A stretch of DNA of 64,000 nucleotides, from assembly GCF_000024725.1 (NCBI RefSeq), contig NC_013960.1:2776001-2840000 (forward strand), read 5' to 3'. The translations under genes and the position numbers were made by a program. Below are positions 35,936 to 44,670 of this stretch, in pieces. Under the pieces are notes generated by a model, which searched no databases, was not told where the DNA came from, and worked only from the letters and a program-made list of their open reading frames with translations. Source of the stretch: Nitrosococcus halophilus Nc 4. GTDB taxonomy: Bacteria; Pseudomonadota; Gammaproteobacteria; Nitrosococcales; Nitrosococcaceae. Positions within the stretch are counted from its first letter, which is position 1. The number at the start of each line of letters is the position of its first letter.

Positions 35936-37021
35936 ATGGTCACTCAAGCCCAGGTCGAAGAGACCCTAAAGAGCTACCACGACCCCTACCTGGAACAGGA
36001 CCTGGTCTCTGCGAAAGCAGTGGATTCCATTGCTATTGAGGGTGATAGGATCGATTTGAAGATTAAGCTCGGATTTCCCGCCAAGGGTTATATTCCGGAA
36101 CTGGTGGCGGCTATTCAAAAAGCAACGGCTTCTTTAGACGGTGTGACCCATACCCAGGTGGACGTCAGTTGGGAAGTGGCTGCCCATAAAGTCCAACAGG
36201 GAGTGAAGCCCTATCCGACCATCAAGAATGTGATTGCGGTGGCTTCTGGCAAGGGAGGGGTGGGCAAATCCACGACGGCCGTCAATTTGGCTTTGGCCTT
36301 GGCGGCGGAAGGTGCCTCGGTGGGGGTGTTAGATGCCGATATTTATGGCCCCAGCCAGCCCCGGATGCTGGGTGTTCAGCGCCGCCCCGAATCCCGGGAT
36401 GGCAAGTCTATTGAGCCCTTGATGAACTATGGGATTCAGGCCATGTCCATCGGGTTTCTCATCGACGAGGAAGAACCCATGATTTGGCGGGGTCCCATGG
36501 TGACTTCAGCCCTGCAACAGATGCTGCAGGACACTAACTGGCGGGATTTGGACTATTTGGTGGTGGACTTGCCGCCAGGGACGGGGGATACCCAACTTAC
36601 TTTGGCTCAGCGGGTGCCTGTCAGCGGTGCGGTGATTGTCACTACGCCCCAAGATATCGCACTTTTGGATGCCCGTAAGGGCCTCAAGATGTTTGAGAAG
36701 GTCAATGTGCCCGTGTTGGGAATCGTGGAAAACATGAGCATCCATATCTGTAGCCAGTGTGGGCATGAAGAGCCCATCTTCGGTGAAGGGGGGGGAGAGC
36801 GTATGGCAGCCCAGTACGGGGTCACTCTTTTGGGACAGCTCCCCCTGGATAAGCGTATCCGTGAAGACGCCGACAATGGCCATCCCAGCGTCGTCACCGA
36901 TCCGGAGGGACGTATCGCTCAGATCTATCGGGATATTGCTCGCCGAGTCGCGGCTAAGCTCTCGTTGCAAGGTAAAGACTATAGCACCAAGTTCCCAAAT
37001 ATTGTGGTGGAAAATAGTTAA
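35936..37021 (+). CDS. mrp: Iron-sulfur cluster carrier protein Mrp/ApbC
   Basis: 361 residues. The N-terminal 90 residues form a MIP18/FeoB-associated (DUF59) domain. The P-loop ATPase follows with GKGGVGKSTTAVNLA (deviant Walker A with signature Lys), DADIYGPSQPRMLG and VVDLPPGTGDTQL. The CSQCGH motif near residue 275 supplies the CxxC that holds a bridging [4Fe-4S] cluster between two monomers. It delivers clusters to apoproteins, which suits a cell rich in Rnf and other Fe-S proteins. Divergent from metG. Confidence 0.95.
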   Translation: MVTQAQVEETLKSYHDPYLEQDLVSAKAVDSIAIEGDRIDLKIKLGFPAKGYIPELVAAIQKATASLDGVTHTQVDVSWEVAAHKVQQGVKPYPTIKNVIAVASGKGGVGKSTTAVNLALALAAEGASVGVLDADIYGPSQPRMLGVQRRPESRDGKSIEPLMNYGIQAMSIGFLIDEEEPMIWRGPMVTSALQQMLQDTNWRDLDYLVVDLPPGTGDTQLTLAQRVPVSGAVIVTTPQDIALLDARKGLKMFEKVNVPVLGIVENMSIHICSQCGHEEPIFGEGGGERMAAQYGVTLLGQLPLDKRIREDADNGHPSVVTDPEGRIAQIYRDIARRVAAKLSLQGKDYSTKFPNIVVENS

Positions 37022-37107
37022 TAGGTCATGGTCTCTTGCTTTTTCGGGTCCCGCCTTCTAGATAGTCATTATTATAAGCTGGCGCAGTTAACTTTAGGAG
37101 AATAGTA

Positions 37108-37467
37108 GTGGCGACATTTATTATCTCTGGTAGCCGAGGTACCGATGACCCGACGATGGCCACTTTGCCGTTTATGGCCGCTAAGGTGGCAAAGGAAGAA
37201 GGTCATGAGGTAATTCTCTGGTTATGGAATGAAGCGGTTACCTTGGCTCGAAAAGGGACGGCCGATCATATCACCGGGGTAAATCTAACCCCGCTTAAGG
37301 AATTGCTCGTGACGATTCAATCTCTGGATGTTCCGATTTGGGTCTGCGGTGCTTGTGCAGTAGCCCGTCAGATTGCCGAAGAGGACCTAGTCAAAGGCGC
37401 CACGATTAAAGGGATGCCAGATTACATTAAGGCAGTCGCCGAACGGGATCGCAGCGTTGTGTTTTGA
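37108..37467 (+). CDS. DsrE/DsrF-like family protein
   Basis: 119 residues from a GTG preceded by AGGAG. The DsrE fold pattern is clear: start TFIISGSRGTDDPTMATLPFMAA, middle VILWLWNEAV, and VPIWVCGACAVARQI carrying Cys-x-x-Cys like the reactive cysteine region of TusD/DsrE proteins. Such small proteins transfer sulfur as persulfide or act in sulfur-linked redox. Its partner is unknown; mrp lies 86 bp upstream on the same strand. An IS200/IS605 element begins about 20 bp after its stop. Confidence 0.75.
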   Translation: MATFIISGSRGTDDPTMATLPFMAAKVAKEEGHEVILWLWNEAVTLARKGTADHITGVNLTPLKELLVTIQSLDVPIWVCGACAVARQIAEEDLVKGATIKGMPDYIKAVAERDRSVVF

Positions 37468-37585
37468 GACCGTCAACTTCCATAAATTACACCGCGCGGG
37501 GAGTGCCGACTTTAGGTGGCAGAGGAAGCGCGGCCCTCCGTTTGGTTGTTGCTAGTATATGTCTGCCGGGCGTATAATTAATGGC

Positions 37586-37981
37586 ATGTCTCGTTACGCC
37601 AAGAATTCTGGGGCGGTTTTCGCTCTCAAATATCACTTGGTCTGGTGCCCCAAATACCGTCGCAGCGTGTTGGTTGATGGCGTCGCTAAACGTCTTGATC
37701 AGTTGATACGCGAAGTCGCAAACGAATTTGAAATGACAGTGCATGCGATGGAGATCATGCCGGACCACGTACACCTGTTCGTCGAATCCGACCCTCGCTG
37801 GTGCGTTGCCGAGATAGTCAATCGCTTTAAAGGTCGAAGCAGTCGTATCTTGCGTTCCGAATTTCCAGTTTTGCGTAGCCGTTTGCCGACCCTCTGGAGT
37901 CGCAGTTACTACGCTGGCACGGTGGGCCACGTATCCGAAGAGAGCGTTCGCCGCTACATTGAAAACCAAACGGGAAAGTAG
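37586..37981 (+). CDS. tnpA: IS200-type Y1 transposase TnpA
   Basis: About 131 residues from ATG 37586; an upstream start at 37559 would add nine. The HUH metal-binding motif (MPDHVHLFVE) and the nucleophilic Tyr in RRYIENQTGK are present, with the typical beginning KYHLVWCPKYRR. It cuts and rejoins single-stranded element ends during replication. Its stop is directly followed by the tnpB start. Confidence 0.93.
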   Translation: MSRYAKNSGAVFALKYHLVWCPKYRRSVLVDGVAKRLDQLIREVANEFEMTVHAMEIMPDHVHLFVESDPRWCVAEIVNRFKGRSSRILRSEFPVLRSRLPTLWSRSYYAGTVGHVSEESVRRYIENQTGK

Positions 37982-39103
37982 TTGATTAAAGCATTCAAAT
38001 ACCGACTGTATCCGAACACCGCCCAGGTGCGTGAGCTTGAGATCATGCTTGAAACGCACCGACGCCTGTATAACGAGTGTCTTGCTCAACGAAAAGAGCG
38101 CTACGAAACAGCTCAAGAAAGCGTGAAGTACACGCAGCAATCGGCTTGGTTTAAATCCGCCCGCGGCGCGAACGACTGGTACGCTAGGCTCAATTTCTCC
38201 TCTGCCCAGGCAACGATGCGGCGCCTCGACAAGGCGTTTCAGGCATTTTTTCGGCGCATTAAGACAGGCGATAAACCCGGTTATCCGCGCTTCAAGGCGC
38301 GTGGTCGCTTCGATAGCTGGACATACCCGGCGCACGGCGACGGCGCGCGGTTGCTCGATGGCAAACTGCGCCTTCAGCACATTGGCGTGGTTAGGGTACG
38401 CCAACATCGCCCTGCGCAAGGCACGATCAAAACCGTACAGATCAAGATTGAAGCCGGAAAGTGGTTCGTCATCGCCAGTTGCGAAATCGGTGATGCGCCA
38501 CCGCCTCGGACTGAAGATACGGCTGTCGGTATTGATGTTGGATTGGAGCATTTCCTGTCCACCGATCAAGGCGAGCAGGTCGATAATCCGCGCTACCAAA
38601 AAGAAGCATTGCGCCGGCTGCGCGTTGTTGGGCGCGCTGTTTCGCGTAAGAAAAAAGGCAGCCGAAACCGAGGTAAAGCGGTTTCCAAGCTGCGCTCGAT
38701 ACACGCCCGAGTGTCCAACAAAAGACGGGACCACCACCACAAGGTGGCCCGCGATTTCGTGAGTCGATACGCTTTCATCGCGGCGGAAAGCCTGACCGTA
38801 AAAAACATGGTCAGGAACCGCCGATTGAGTCGGTCGATTTCGGATGCTGGCTGGAGCCAGTTTCTGAACATACTCCGTGCCAAGGCTGAAAGCGCCGGGT
38901 CGGTGTTTGTCGAAGTTCCTCCGCAAGGCACATCGCAAGCGTGCTCCGGCTGCGGAGCAGTCGTGCGAAAGGCGCTCTCCGTGCGCCAGCACAGATGCCC
39001 CGAATGCGGTTTGTCTCTGCAAAGAGATGTCAACGCGGCCAGAAATATCTTGGCGCGTGGCCAGGCTCGGATGGAGCCTGTGTGGCTTAACGTGGCGCAT
39101 TAG
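37982..39103 (+). CDS. tnpB: TnpB, RNA-guided nuclease of IS200/IS605 element
   Basis: 373 residues from a TTG immediately after the tnpA stop. RuvC residues are intact: Asp in VGIDVGLEHFLS (about 182), Glu in FIAAESLTVKNMV (about 265), Asp in LQRDVNAARNILA (about 350), with the zinc ribbon CSGCGAVV...CPECG. It differs strongly from the solitary TnpB at 21.4 kb, so the two elements entered separately. A long antisense open frame across the element is a composition effect. Confidence 0.93.
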   Translation: MIKAFKYRLYPNTAQVRELEIMLETHRRLYNECLAQRKERYETAQESVKYTQQSAWFKSARGANDWYARLNFSSAQATMRRLDKAFQAFFRRIKTGDKPGYPRFKARGRFDSWTYPAHGDGARLLDGKLRLQHIGVVRVRQHRPAQGTIKTVQIKIEAGKWFVIASCEIGDAPPPRTEDTAVGIDVGLEHFLSTDQGEQVDNPRYQKEALRRLRVVGRAVSRKKKGSRNRGKAVSKLRSIHARVSNKRRDHHHKVARDFVSRYAFIAAESLTVKNMVRNRRLSRSISDAGWSQFLNILRAKAESAGSVFVEVPPQGTSQACSGCGAVVRKALSVRQHRCPECGLSLQRDVNAARNILARGQARMEPVWLNVAH

Positions 39104-39150
39104 CGCGAGCGTGCCGCAAGAAGCCGTCTGCTTTTGCTGACGGTTCATCA

Positions 39151-39371
39151 CTGATTATAGAAGCTTTCTTTACTACCTTTATTATAAAAGGGGGTAGGCC
39201 CTGGAATTAGGGACCCAGCCAAGTGGGTATCTGTTATCCTGTTTAATTACAGAAGTGGCTACAAGCTAATCCCTTATAATCCTTGCTGCCCGCAGTCCTG
39301 AAGCTAGCGGTTAAATAAACGCCTAAGGTGCCCTGCTCGTTGACAGGCCCAAAGGGAAGGGGGGACTTAAG
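39151..39371. other. Intergenic region after IS200/IS605
   Basis: 220 bp without a gene. GGGGGG about ten bases before the next ATG (near 39359) could act as the ribosome-binding site for the following lipoprotein gene. Confidence 0.35.
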
Positions 39372-39794
39372 ATGTTACGCAGGCGCATTTTGTATGCAGT
39401 ACTCCTCCTCTGTATACCTCTTTCAGGGCTCATTTTATCCTGCGGGGTTGATTTTGAGAGTGGTCGCTCGGAATATACCATTCGTTACAGCCGCATTGGC
39501 CCCCTTGCCAAGTTTAATATTCCCTCTTCTGCAAGAGCTTATGGTAGCGATGGTTATTTGCTTGCTGAAGCTAAAGCGGTGGACGAAATGGAGATTTCAG
39601 AAGAGGGAATACCCAGCCAAATTGTGCTCTTAGAAACCCAGTATGCAGGCGGTCGTGCAGGCAAGAAGGTGGTTTACGAGGGAAAATTAATCTTTGATGC
39701 CCAAACCGGTCAACTACTCAGGGAACAACCCCTGCAAGGGAAGAAACGATTCGAGAATGTTTTTTCCGATTGGCCATTTATCACCCAGCCCTAG
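39372..39794 (+). CDS. Hypothetical lipoprotein
   Basis: 140 residues. The N terminus MLRRRILYAVLLLCIPLSG, then LILSC, is a lipoprotein signal peptide with the acylated Cys at position 24. The mature part is a small, mostly beta-type domain with GKKVVYEGKLIFDAQTGQLL. I do not recognise the family. It converges on and overlaps by 14 bases the 3' end of the AsmA-like gene on the other strand. Confidence 0.6.
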   Translation: MLRRRILYAVLLLCIPLSGLILSCGVDFESGRSEYTIRYSRIGPLAKFNIPSSARAYGSDGYLLAEAKAVDEMEISEEGIPSQIVLLETQYAGGRAGKKVVYEGKLIFDAQTGQLLREQPLQGKKRFENVFSDWPFITQP

Positions 39795-40527
39795 TTTTAC
39801 TTTTTTGACCTGTTATTTTCCCAATTTCCTTAAAAGCATTGCTTAGATATTCTTCTGTTTTTGCCCGGAGTCCAGAAGCTGCTGAATCGATTGGGTTGAT
39901 AATCACTGCCATGACCTTTTCCGCCATTTCTCTGGGGGAGAGACCACCGGCTTTATCACCAATGTCTCTTAATTCAAACTGTGGCAATTTCCCCCCCAAT
40001 TGAGGTCCTTTTAGGCCAGTAATCCTTGCCTGAATTTGGCCATCTTCCACGATTAACCGTCGAATCACTAATTTGATCTCTTTTTTACCGGTTTGTTTCA
40101 ATTTTGGTGGGGTAAACTGACTCCTGGTCACGATATTTTTTCTCAAGACGCTAATATTGGATTTACCAGGCGGATTAATTTCAAAAAGTACTTGTGGTGA
40201 GTGGATAACAACCTCGCTCAGGATGATGGGATTTTGAGTGAGGGTGGCGGTGTCAATTTTGATACTGATGGTATCTAAGGTAATGGCGTTAGCACCAGAA
40301 AATCCCGGCGGATTGCTAATGGTGAAATGGGATATGGAACCTCCGCCGGCAGTAGGCGCAATTTTAACCCTAGAGACTTGTATCTTGGTTTGGGTAACCT
40401 GGGAACCATATCTTTCAATGGCGGCTTTTATAAGTCCATTAAGGGAAAACCAGGCATAAATTAGCACGATTGCCACAATAACAATAAAAATTAGGGTACC
40501 AATCAGAAGCATTTCGCCCATTTCCAT
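39781..40527 (-). CDS. AsmA/DUF748-like membrane-anchored protein
   Basis: 248 residues: one N-terminal membrane helix (about 7-26), then a beta-rich domain with IERYGSQVTQTKIQVSRVKI, SISHFTISNPPGFSGANAI and DTISIKIDTATL, the pattern of AsmA-like or DUF748 proteins with chorein-like lipid-handling folds. It would sit in the periplasm facing outward from the inner membrane. It is shorter than typical AsmA proteins. Function not established. Confidence 0.6.
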   Translation of the reverse strand: MEMGEMLLIGTLIFIVIVAIVLIYAWFSLNGLIKAAIERYGSQVTQTKIQVSRVKIAPTAGGGSISHFTISNPPGFSGANAITLDTISIKIDTATLTQNPIILSEVVIHSPQVLFEINPPGKSNISVLRKNIVTRSQFTPPKLKQTGKKEIKLVIRRLIVEDGQIQARITGLKGPQLGGKLPQFELRDIGDKAGGLSPREMAEKVMAVIINPIDSAASGLRAKTEEYLSNAFKEIGKITGQKSKTRAG

Positions 40528-40563
40528 AATATTTTCCCGGCGTAATTTTTCGGTATAGAATGG

Positions 40564-42468
40564 TCAGGAGATAGTAGTGAGTAACTGATATGCTGCGCGG
40601 ACTAGATCCTGCTCGGTGACGATCCCTAACAATTGAGTACGATTCACGACCAATAGAGAACCGGTATCGGAGGCAAGCATAAGTTGCATTGCTTCTAGGA
40701 TGGGCATATCAGGAGGGATAGTAATCGGTTCTGGATTCATCATTTCAGCCACAGGAATGGGGCGGGGGGAGTCCTGTGTAGACAGGATATCATGGGCATG
40801 TAATAGCTCGTGAATGGTGAGAAGTCCAACCAATTTACCCTTTTCCGTTTCCACCGGGATATGCCGCACATGCTTCCAGTCCATGATGCGACTCGCAAGA
40901 TCAATGACATCATCAGGGCGAACGGTAAAAAGGTTTTGAACCATGATATCGCTAACCGTGTGGGGAAGGCGGGCCGCTTCAGTCCGGCCTGCCACTACTA
41001 AAGGCGCCCATCGATGCACCGGCACGCCCTGTTGCTGATAGTGGAGCATTGCCAAAACGGCATGGTGCAATAGGGTTGTTGGGTCTTGATGAGGGTTCTG
41101 TGCCAGCCCATTCAGCAACCAACGGGCCCCTGTCTGGCCTTTGCGAACGCGGGCATTAAGCGTGCCTAAGTATCTTTCAAGATCCTCAGAAGGCACGCCC
41201 ACCTGAGTAAGCCCCCGTCGGGCTTTGGGGATAAGTTCCTCCAACAGCAAGCTGCGCGCCCGGATGACCCGGCCGTCAAGCCAGGTCAAGCGGGCATCAA
41301 GACCTTGTTGGGCGGCCGCCAAGAAGTTTGCTCTCGCTTCATGGAAGGGTAATCGGGAGGTAAAGTCCTGGTATTCCTCCGCGAGCCCTAGCATTAGTCC
41401 ATAGAAAAGGGCGGCGTTGGCCACTTCATCCAAGAGAGTGGGGCCTGCCGGCAATACCCGGTTTTCAATGCGCAGATGGGGTTTGCCTTCAAGGATTCCA
41501 TAGCAGGGCCGGTTCCAACGCCAGACTGTGCCGCTGTGAAGGGTCAAGGCGGATAATTTAGGGATGATTCCCTGTTCGAGCAACTTAAGGGGATTAGGGT
41601 CTGGTTTGCGGGTCATGATAATAGGATACCGGGCGGCGTTATCTTGGAAGATTTCCAGGATCGACTCTTGGACCCAGGCGCTTCCAAAGCTGATCCGGGA
41701 GGGCATCCCGCGAGTGAGTTGCGGGCCGCTTCGGGTATCCAAGGCCCGTTCGAAAAGGGCTATTCGGGTTTCCTGCCAAAGCCGGTGGCCAAAGAGTACT
41801 GGCGAGTTAACCGCAGCCGCAAGCAAGGGAGCGCTGATAAGCTGTGCTAGATTGTAGCAGTAGGCTGCGTTTTCAGGTTCCACTTGCCAATGCAGTTGCA
41901 AACTGATGTTCGCCCCTTCTAAGGCCACACTGTCATGGGTTCCCTCGTACTGGTCCGGTCCATCAATGAACACGGGTACCGGTTGTGGATGGGTCTGAAA
42001 AACTGAATCATCGATCCGTTGGTAGCGGGCGTCGGGAGTAAGCATGTCTGGCCCGATATCTTCATGGCGCAAGGTCGGTAGTATCCCCGTGAGTAGGATC
42101 TGGGTATTGACAGTGGCGGCCGCTTCCTCGGCTTTATGGAGGCCTGCCGTTAATTCTTCCTCGAGCTGGTGCAGGAACCCTCCGCTGAGGGGCTGGGGAT
42201 CTAGGTTGAATTCCAAATTAAAGCGGGCCAATTCCGTCTTAAAGCGGGGATCGGAAAGATGGGTGAGTAATTCGGCCGCAGTGGGCGCGGCATGAGTTTC
42301 CCCATCAATGAGAAACATTTCCTGCTCCGCCCCGATGCGGGTGATGCCCCCTTCGAACAGATGGCCCTCAACCATGACTTCAAGGGCGCGAAGATCACTC
42401 AGGATGGCCTGCATGAAGGCGCGTAATTGCTGCTTGCTGGCGTTTTTGTGAACCTCGTGCTCTCCCAT
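40564..42468 (-). CDS. Glutamate-cysteine-ligase-like (GCS2) protein fused to two CBS domains
   Basis: 634 residues. Residues about 30-490 match the GCS2/YbdK carboxylate-amine ligase family: IGAEQEMFLID, ELARFNLEFNLDPQPL, RLWQETRIALFERA and the ATP/metal-site LHSGTVWRWNRP. Residues about 505-630 form a CBS pair (DIMVQNLFTVRPDDVIDLA...; MMNPEPITIPPDMPILEAM...GIVTEQDL), a module that senses adenine nucleotides. The N-terminal part would ligate an amine to a glutamate-like carboxylate; the CBS pair suggests control by cell energy. Substrate unknown. Confidence 0.85.
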   Translation of the reverse strand: MGEHEVHKNASKQQLRAFMQAILSDLRALEVMVEGHLFEGGITRIGAEQEMFLIDGETHAAPTAAELLTHLSDPRFKTELARFNLEFNLDPQPLSGGFLHQLEEELTAGLHKAEEAAATVNTQILLTGILPTLRHEDIGPDMLTPDARYQRIDDSVFQTHPQPVPVFIDGPDQYEGTHDSVALEGANISLQLHWQVEPENAAYCYNLAQLISAPLLAAAVNSPVLFGHRLWQETRIALFERALDTRSGPQLTRGMPSRISFGSAWVQESILEIFQDNAARYPIIMTRKPDPNPLKLLEQGIIPKLSALTLHSGTVWRWNRPCYGILEGKPHLRIENRVLPAGPTLLDEVANAALFYGLMLGLAEEYQDFTSRLPFHEARANFLAAAQQGLDARLTWLDGRVIRARSLLLEELIPKARRGLTQVGVPSEDLERYLGTLNARVRKGQTGARWLLNGLAQNPHQDPTTLLHHAVLAMLHYQQQGVPVHRWAPLVVAGRTEAARLPHTVSDIMVQNLFTVRPDDVIDLASRIMDWKHVRHIPVETEKGKLVGLLTIHELLHAHDILSTQDSPRPIPVAEMMNPEPITIPPDMPILEAMQLMLASDTGSLLVVNRTQLLGIVTEQDLVRAAYQLLTTIS

Positions 42469-42482
42469 GGCCTTAACCTGGG

Positions 42483-43010
42483 CTATTGTGATTCTACAGC
42501 TGACTGTAGGACTTCCCGGATGCGGAGTTTGTGGCGTATTTCCTCAATTCGACTTCGATTAACCCCAAAATCGTAGTATCCCAGACGGGCGGCTGAACGA
42601 ACAGCGATAATCCGTTGCTGGGGGCGCAGCTGAAACTCCAGGTCATCGACAAAACGGAAAATGCGGCTTCTGGCTTCTGTGTGCAGATAATGGCTAGAAA
42701 CTGAAATAATCCTTGTCCGGGGTAATGAGCTGATCACTTCTTTCAGTGCCTCCCATCCTTGGTGGGGTTCAACTTTGAGTCGATAGGGCTCGATGTAATG
42801 TTTTTCATCGTGTGAATCGCTGCACACACAATTGGGGTTGCTCGGGCAGGGGGACAATTTATTATTGTGGATGCCTAGCATTTCAGATCGCTCCAGGGTA
42901 CAGGACATAAGTAAGAATGCGGCCAGAAGTATATTCATCATAGCTATTAGCTGCCGGCCGTTGGGCTGATTCTTAAGTTTGGACGAGGATGGCAGTGAAG
43001 GTCTATTCAT
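42483..43010 (-). CDS. DUF1499 family lipoprotein
   Basis: Up to 175 residues. The DUF1499 core is present: LSPCPSNPNCVCSD, then YIEPYRL and the RIFRFVDDLEFQLRP / IAVRSAARLGYYDFGVNRSRIEEIR block. A hydrophobic stretch LLAAFLLMSC ends in a lipobox Cys, so the real start may be ATG 42941, which would give a normal lipoprotein signal peptide; neither start has a clear Shine-Dalgarno. It is 14 bp upstream of the GCS2-CBS gene and probably cotranscribed with it. Function unknown. Confidence 0.8.
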   Translation of the reverse strand: MNRPSLPSSSKLKNQPNGRQLIAMMNILLAAFLLMSCTLERSEMLGIHNNKLSPCPSNPNCVCSDSHDEKHYIEPYRLKVEPHQGWEALKEVISSLPRTRIISVSSHYLHTEARSRIFRFVDDLEFQLRPQQRIIAVRSAARLGYYDFGVNRSRIEEIRHKLRIREVLQSAVESQ

Positions 43011-43089
43011 GGCCGAAAAAAACTTGGATAATTAACTTAAATTCTATATCACGCCGGTTCAACCCCAAAGGGTAAGCACCATCGACTTT

Positions 43090-43372
43090 GGAGCCTCACA
43101 TGGATATTAGGCGACCCGCCAGCGAGGTCGCGAAGTGAAACGGTGGGTCGAGCGCGAGGGTCACATGAGTTGCGTTTTACCATGAATTGGCGCTATGATT
43201 TTTTTGCTCTCGGAGCCTAGGGTGGGGAGCACCCGAAGTGAAAGCGCGAGGAGCGGTAAAGACCCCAAGACCAAGGTCACCCCTTCGTCGAGGACCGCGA
43301 GGAACCGCGAATTCTCCAGATTGATGAAATTTTGTAGGAACAAAATTGAAATCAGTCATGGCGAAACTCCAA
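43090..43372 (+). repeat. 280-bp dispersed repeat, copy 2
   Basis: Nearly identical, in opposite orientation, to 26555-26836. It contains the paired GGAGCCT / CGAAGTGAAA modules and ends in GCGAAACTCCAA like copy 1. It lies between the DUF1499 gene and a TnpB remnant. Confidence 0.85.
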
Positions 43373-43640
43373 TCGGTAGACTCGACTCCAGGCTAGGGTG
43401 TGGCCTCCATAAGGAGGCCTTATGGTTGTTATCAGAAGACCGGCCATAATGTAAAACCCGACCGGCACATCCATTTTGGCTACCGTGGTGGGCACGGAAA
43501 GTAAGGCCTGTGGAGGGGCACAGCCTCCTGACGATACCAGGGACAGCCTGGGACAATAGGAACTCCGATGAAGCAGGAAACGCGCAGGGCGCAACCGGGC
43601 AGGAGCCCGGTCGGCGAAAGCAGATAAGCCGATAATTGCG
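43373..43640 (+). pseudogene. Probable TnpB 3' remnant with structured tail
   Basis: In shifted frames this region reads GTESKACGGAQPPD and then MKQETRRAQPG, which resemble the variable C-terminal ends of IS1341-type TnpB proteins. GC-rich complementary blocks (for example CCGGGC..GCCCGG near 43599-43613) fit an omega-RNA-type tail. Only this end is left; no RuvC part is seen. The assignment is tentative. Confidence 0.35.
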
Positions 43641-43685
43641 ACCCGTAAGCAGCGAACTCAAAGAGTCTGATTGGGTTCAAAGGTT

Positions 43686-44591
43686 ATGTCCACCACACTG
43701 GGCGACAAACTCGTCATTGCTATCTCTTCACGGGCCTTGTTCGATCTGGATGAAAGTCATCGGGTCTTTGAGGAACAGGGGACCGATTCGTACTGTCAGT
43801 ATCAGATTGAGCGGGAAGAGGTGCTTTTGGAGCCGGGGGTGGCTTTCCCCTTGGTACGGAAGCTGTTGGCCCTTAACCAAGGGCGCCCCGACCAACCACG
43901 AGTGGAGGTCATCTTGCTGTCGCGAAACAATGCAGATACGGGTCTTCGGGTGTTTAATTCCATTCAACACCATAAGCTTGAGGTGACCCGGGCAGCCTTT
44001 ACCTCAGGGGAAAGCCCCTATCGTTATGTTTCCGCATTCGGTGCCCATTTGTTTCTTTCTGCCGATCCTGATGATGTCAAAAAAGCTCTGGAGGCAGGGG
44101 TAGCGGCGGCCACTATTGTGCGCTCCAAGGCTAGTCTCAATGTCTATTCAGAACAACTGCGGATTGCCTTTGACGGCGATGCTGTCCTATTTTCCGATGA
44201 TGCCGAGCGGATTTTCAAGGAACAAGGTTTGGCTGCTTTTCAAACCAGTGAGCAAGCCTCAGCCCGGCAGCCTCTTTCAGGAGGGCCATTCCGTAATTTT
44301 TTGGCAGCGCTACAGCGAATTCAACGGGAATACCCCCCAGAGAAATCACCTATCCGGACGGCCCTTGTCACGGCACGGGGGGCGCCGGCCCACGAGCGGG
44401 TGATCCGCACTTTACGGGCCTGGGATATTCGCATTGACGAGGCTTTATTCCTTGGTGGACTGGAGAAGGGAGACTTCCTGAAGGCCTTTGGCGCCGATAT
44501 TTTTTTTGATGACCAGCAGGGCCATTGTGAATCCGCCAGCCGTCACGTGACCACGGGTCATGTTCCCCACGGAGTCTCTAATCAGGGTTAG
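43686..44591 (+). CDS. 5'-nucleotidase (cytosolic IA-like, PF06189)
   Basis: 301 residues from ATG 43686, with AAAGG just upstream. The family pattern is visible: KLVIAISSRALFDLDESHRVF at the start, VEVILLSRNNADTGLRVFNS, IAFDGDAVLFSDDAERIF with the HAD-type acidic cluster, and LFLGGLEKGDFLKAFGADIFFDDQ at the end. It would dephosphorylate nucleoside monophosphates in the cytoplasm. It is a single gene next to repeat debris. Confidence 0.88.
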   Translation: MSTTLGDKLVIAISSRALFDLDESHRVFEEQGTDSYCQYQIEREEVLLEPGVAFPLVRKLLALNQGRPDQPRVEVILLSRNNADTGLRVFNSIQHHKLEVTRAAFTSGESPYRYVSAFGAHLFLSADPDDVKKALEAGVAAATIVRSKASLNVYSEQLRIAFDGDAVLFSDDAERIFKEQGLAAFQTSEQASARQPLSGGPFRNFLAALQRIQREYPPEKSPIRTALVTARGAPAHERVIRTLRAWDIRIDEALFLGGLEKGDFLKAFGADIFFDDQQGHCESASRHVTTGHVPHGVSNQG

Positions 44592-44670
44592 CTGCAAAAG
44601 GTAGGCCGGAATAAGACCTTAGGGCCGTTTCCGGCGTGGTCTTGGCTACTGAAGGCCAAGGCTCGGGCCG

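Larger units (their letters stand above)
37487..39150 (+). mobile_element. IS200/IS605-family element with tnpA and tnpB
   Basis: Contains a Y1 transposase gene and an overlapping tnpB. Before tnpA, CCGCGC and GCGCGG can pair over about 40 bp near 37491-37535, a left-end hairpin. After tnpB, CCGTC-TGCTTTTGCT-GACGG near 39124-39142 is the right-end hairpin. These elements move as single strands without target duplication, so exact ends are approximate. Confidence 0.85.

Noticed and set aside
37487-39151. A 554-codon open frame on the minus strand across the IS200/IS605 element
   Set aside because: It is exactly antisense to tnpA and tnpB, whose motifs are unmistakable. The long frame is a by-product of their GC-biased codon use; the antisense product has no recognisable domain.
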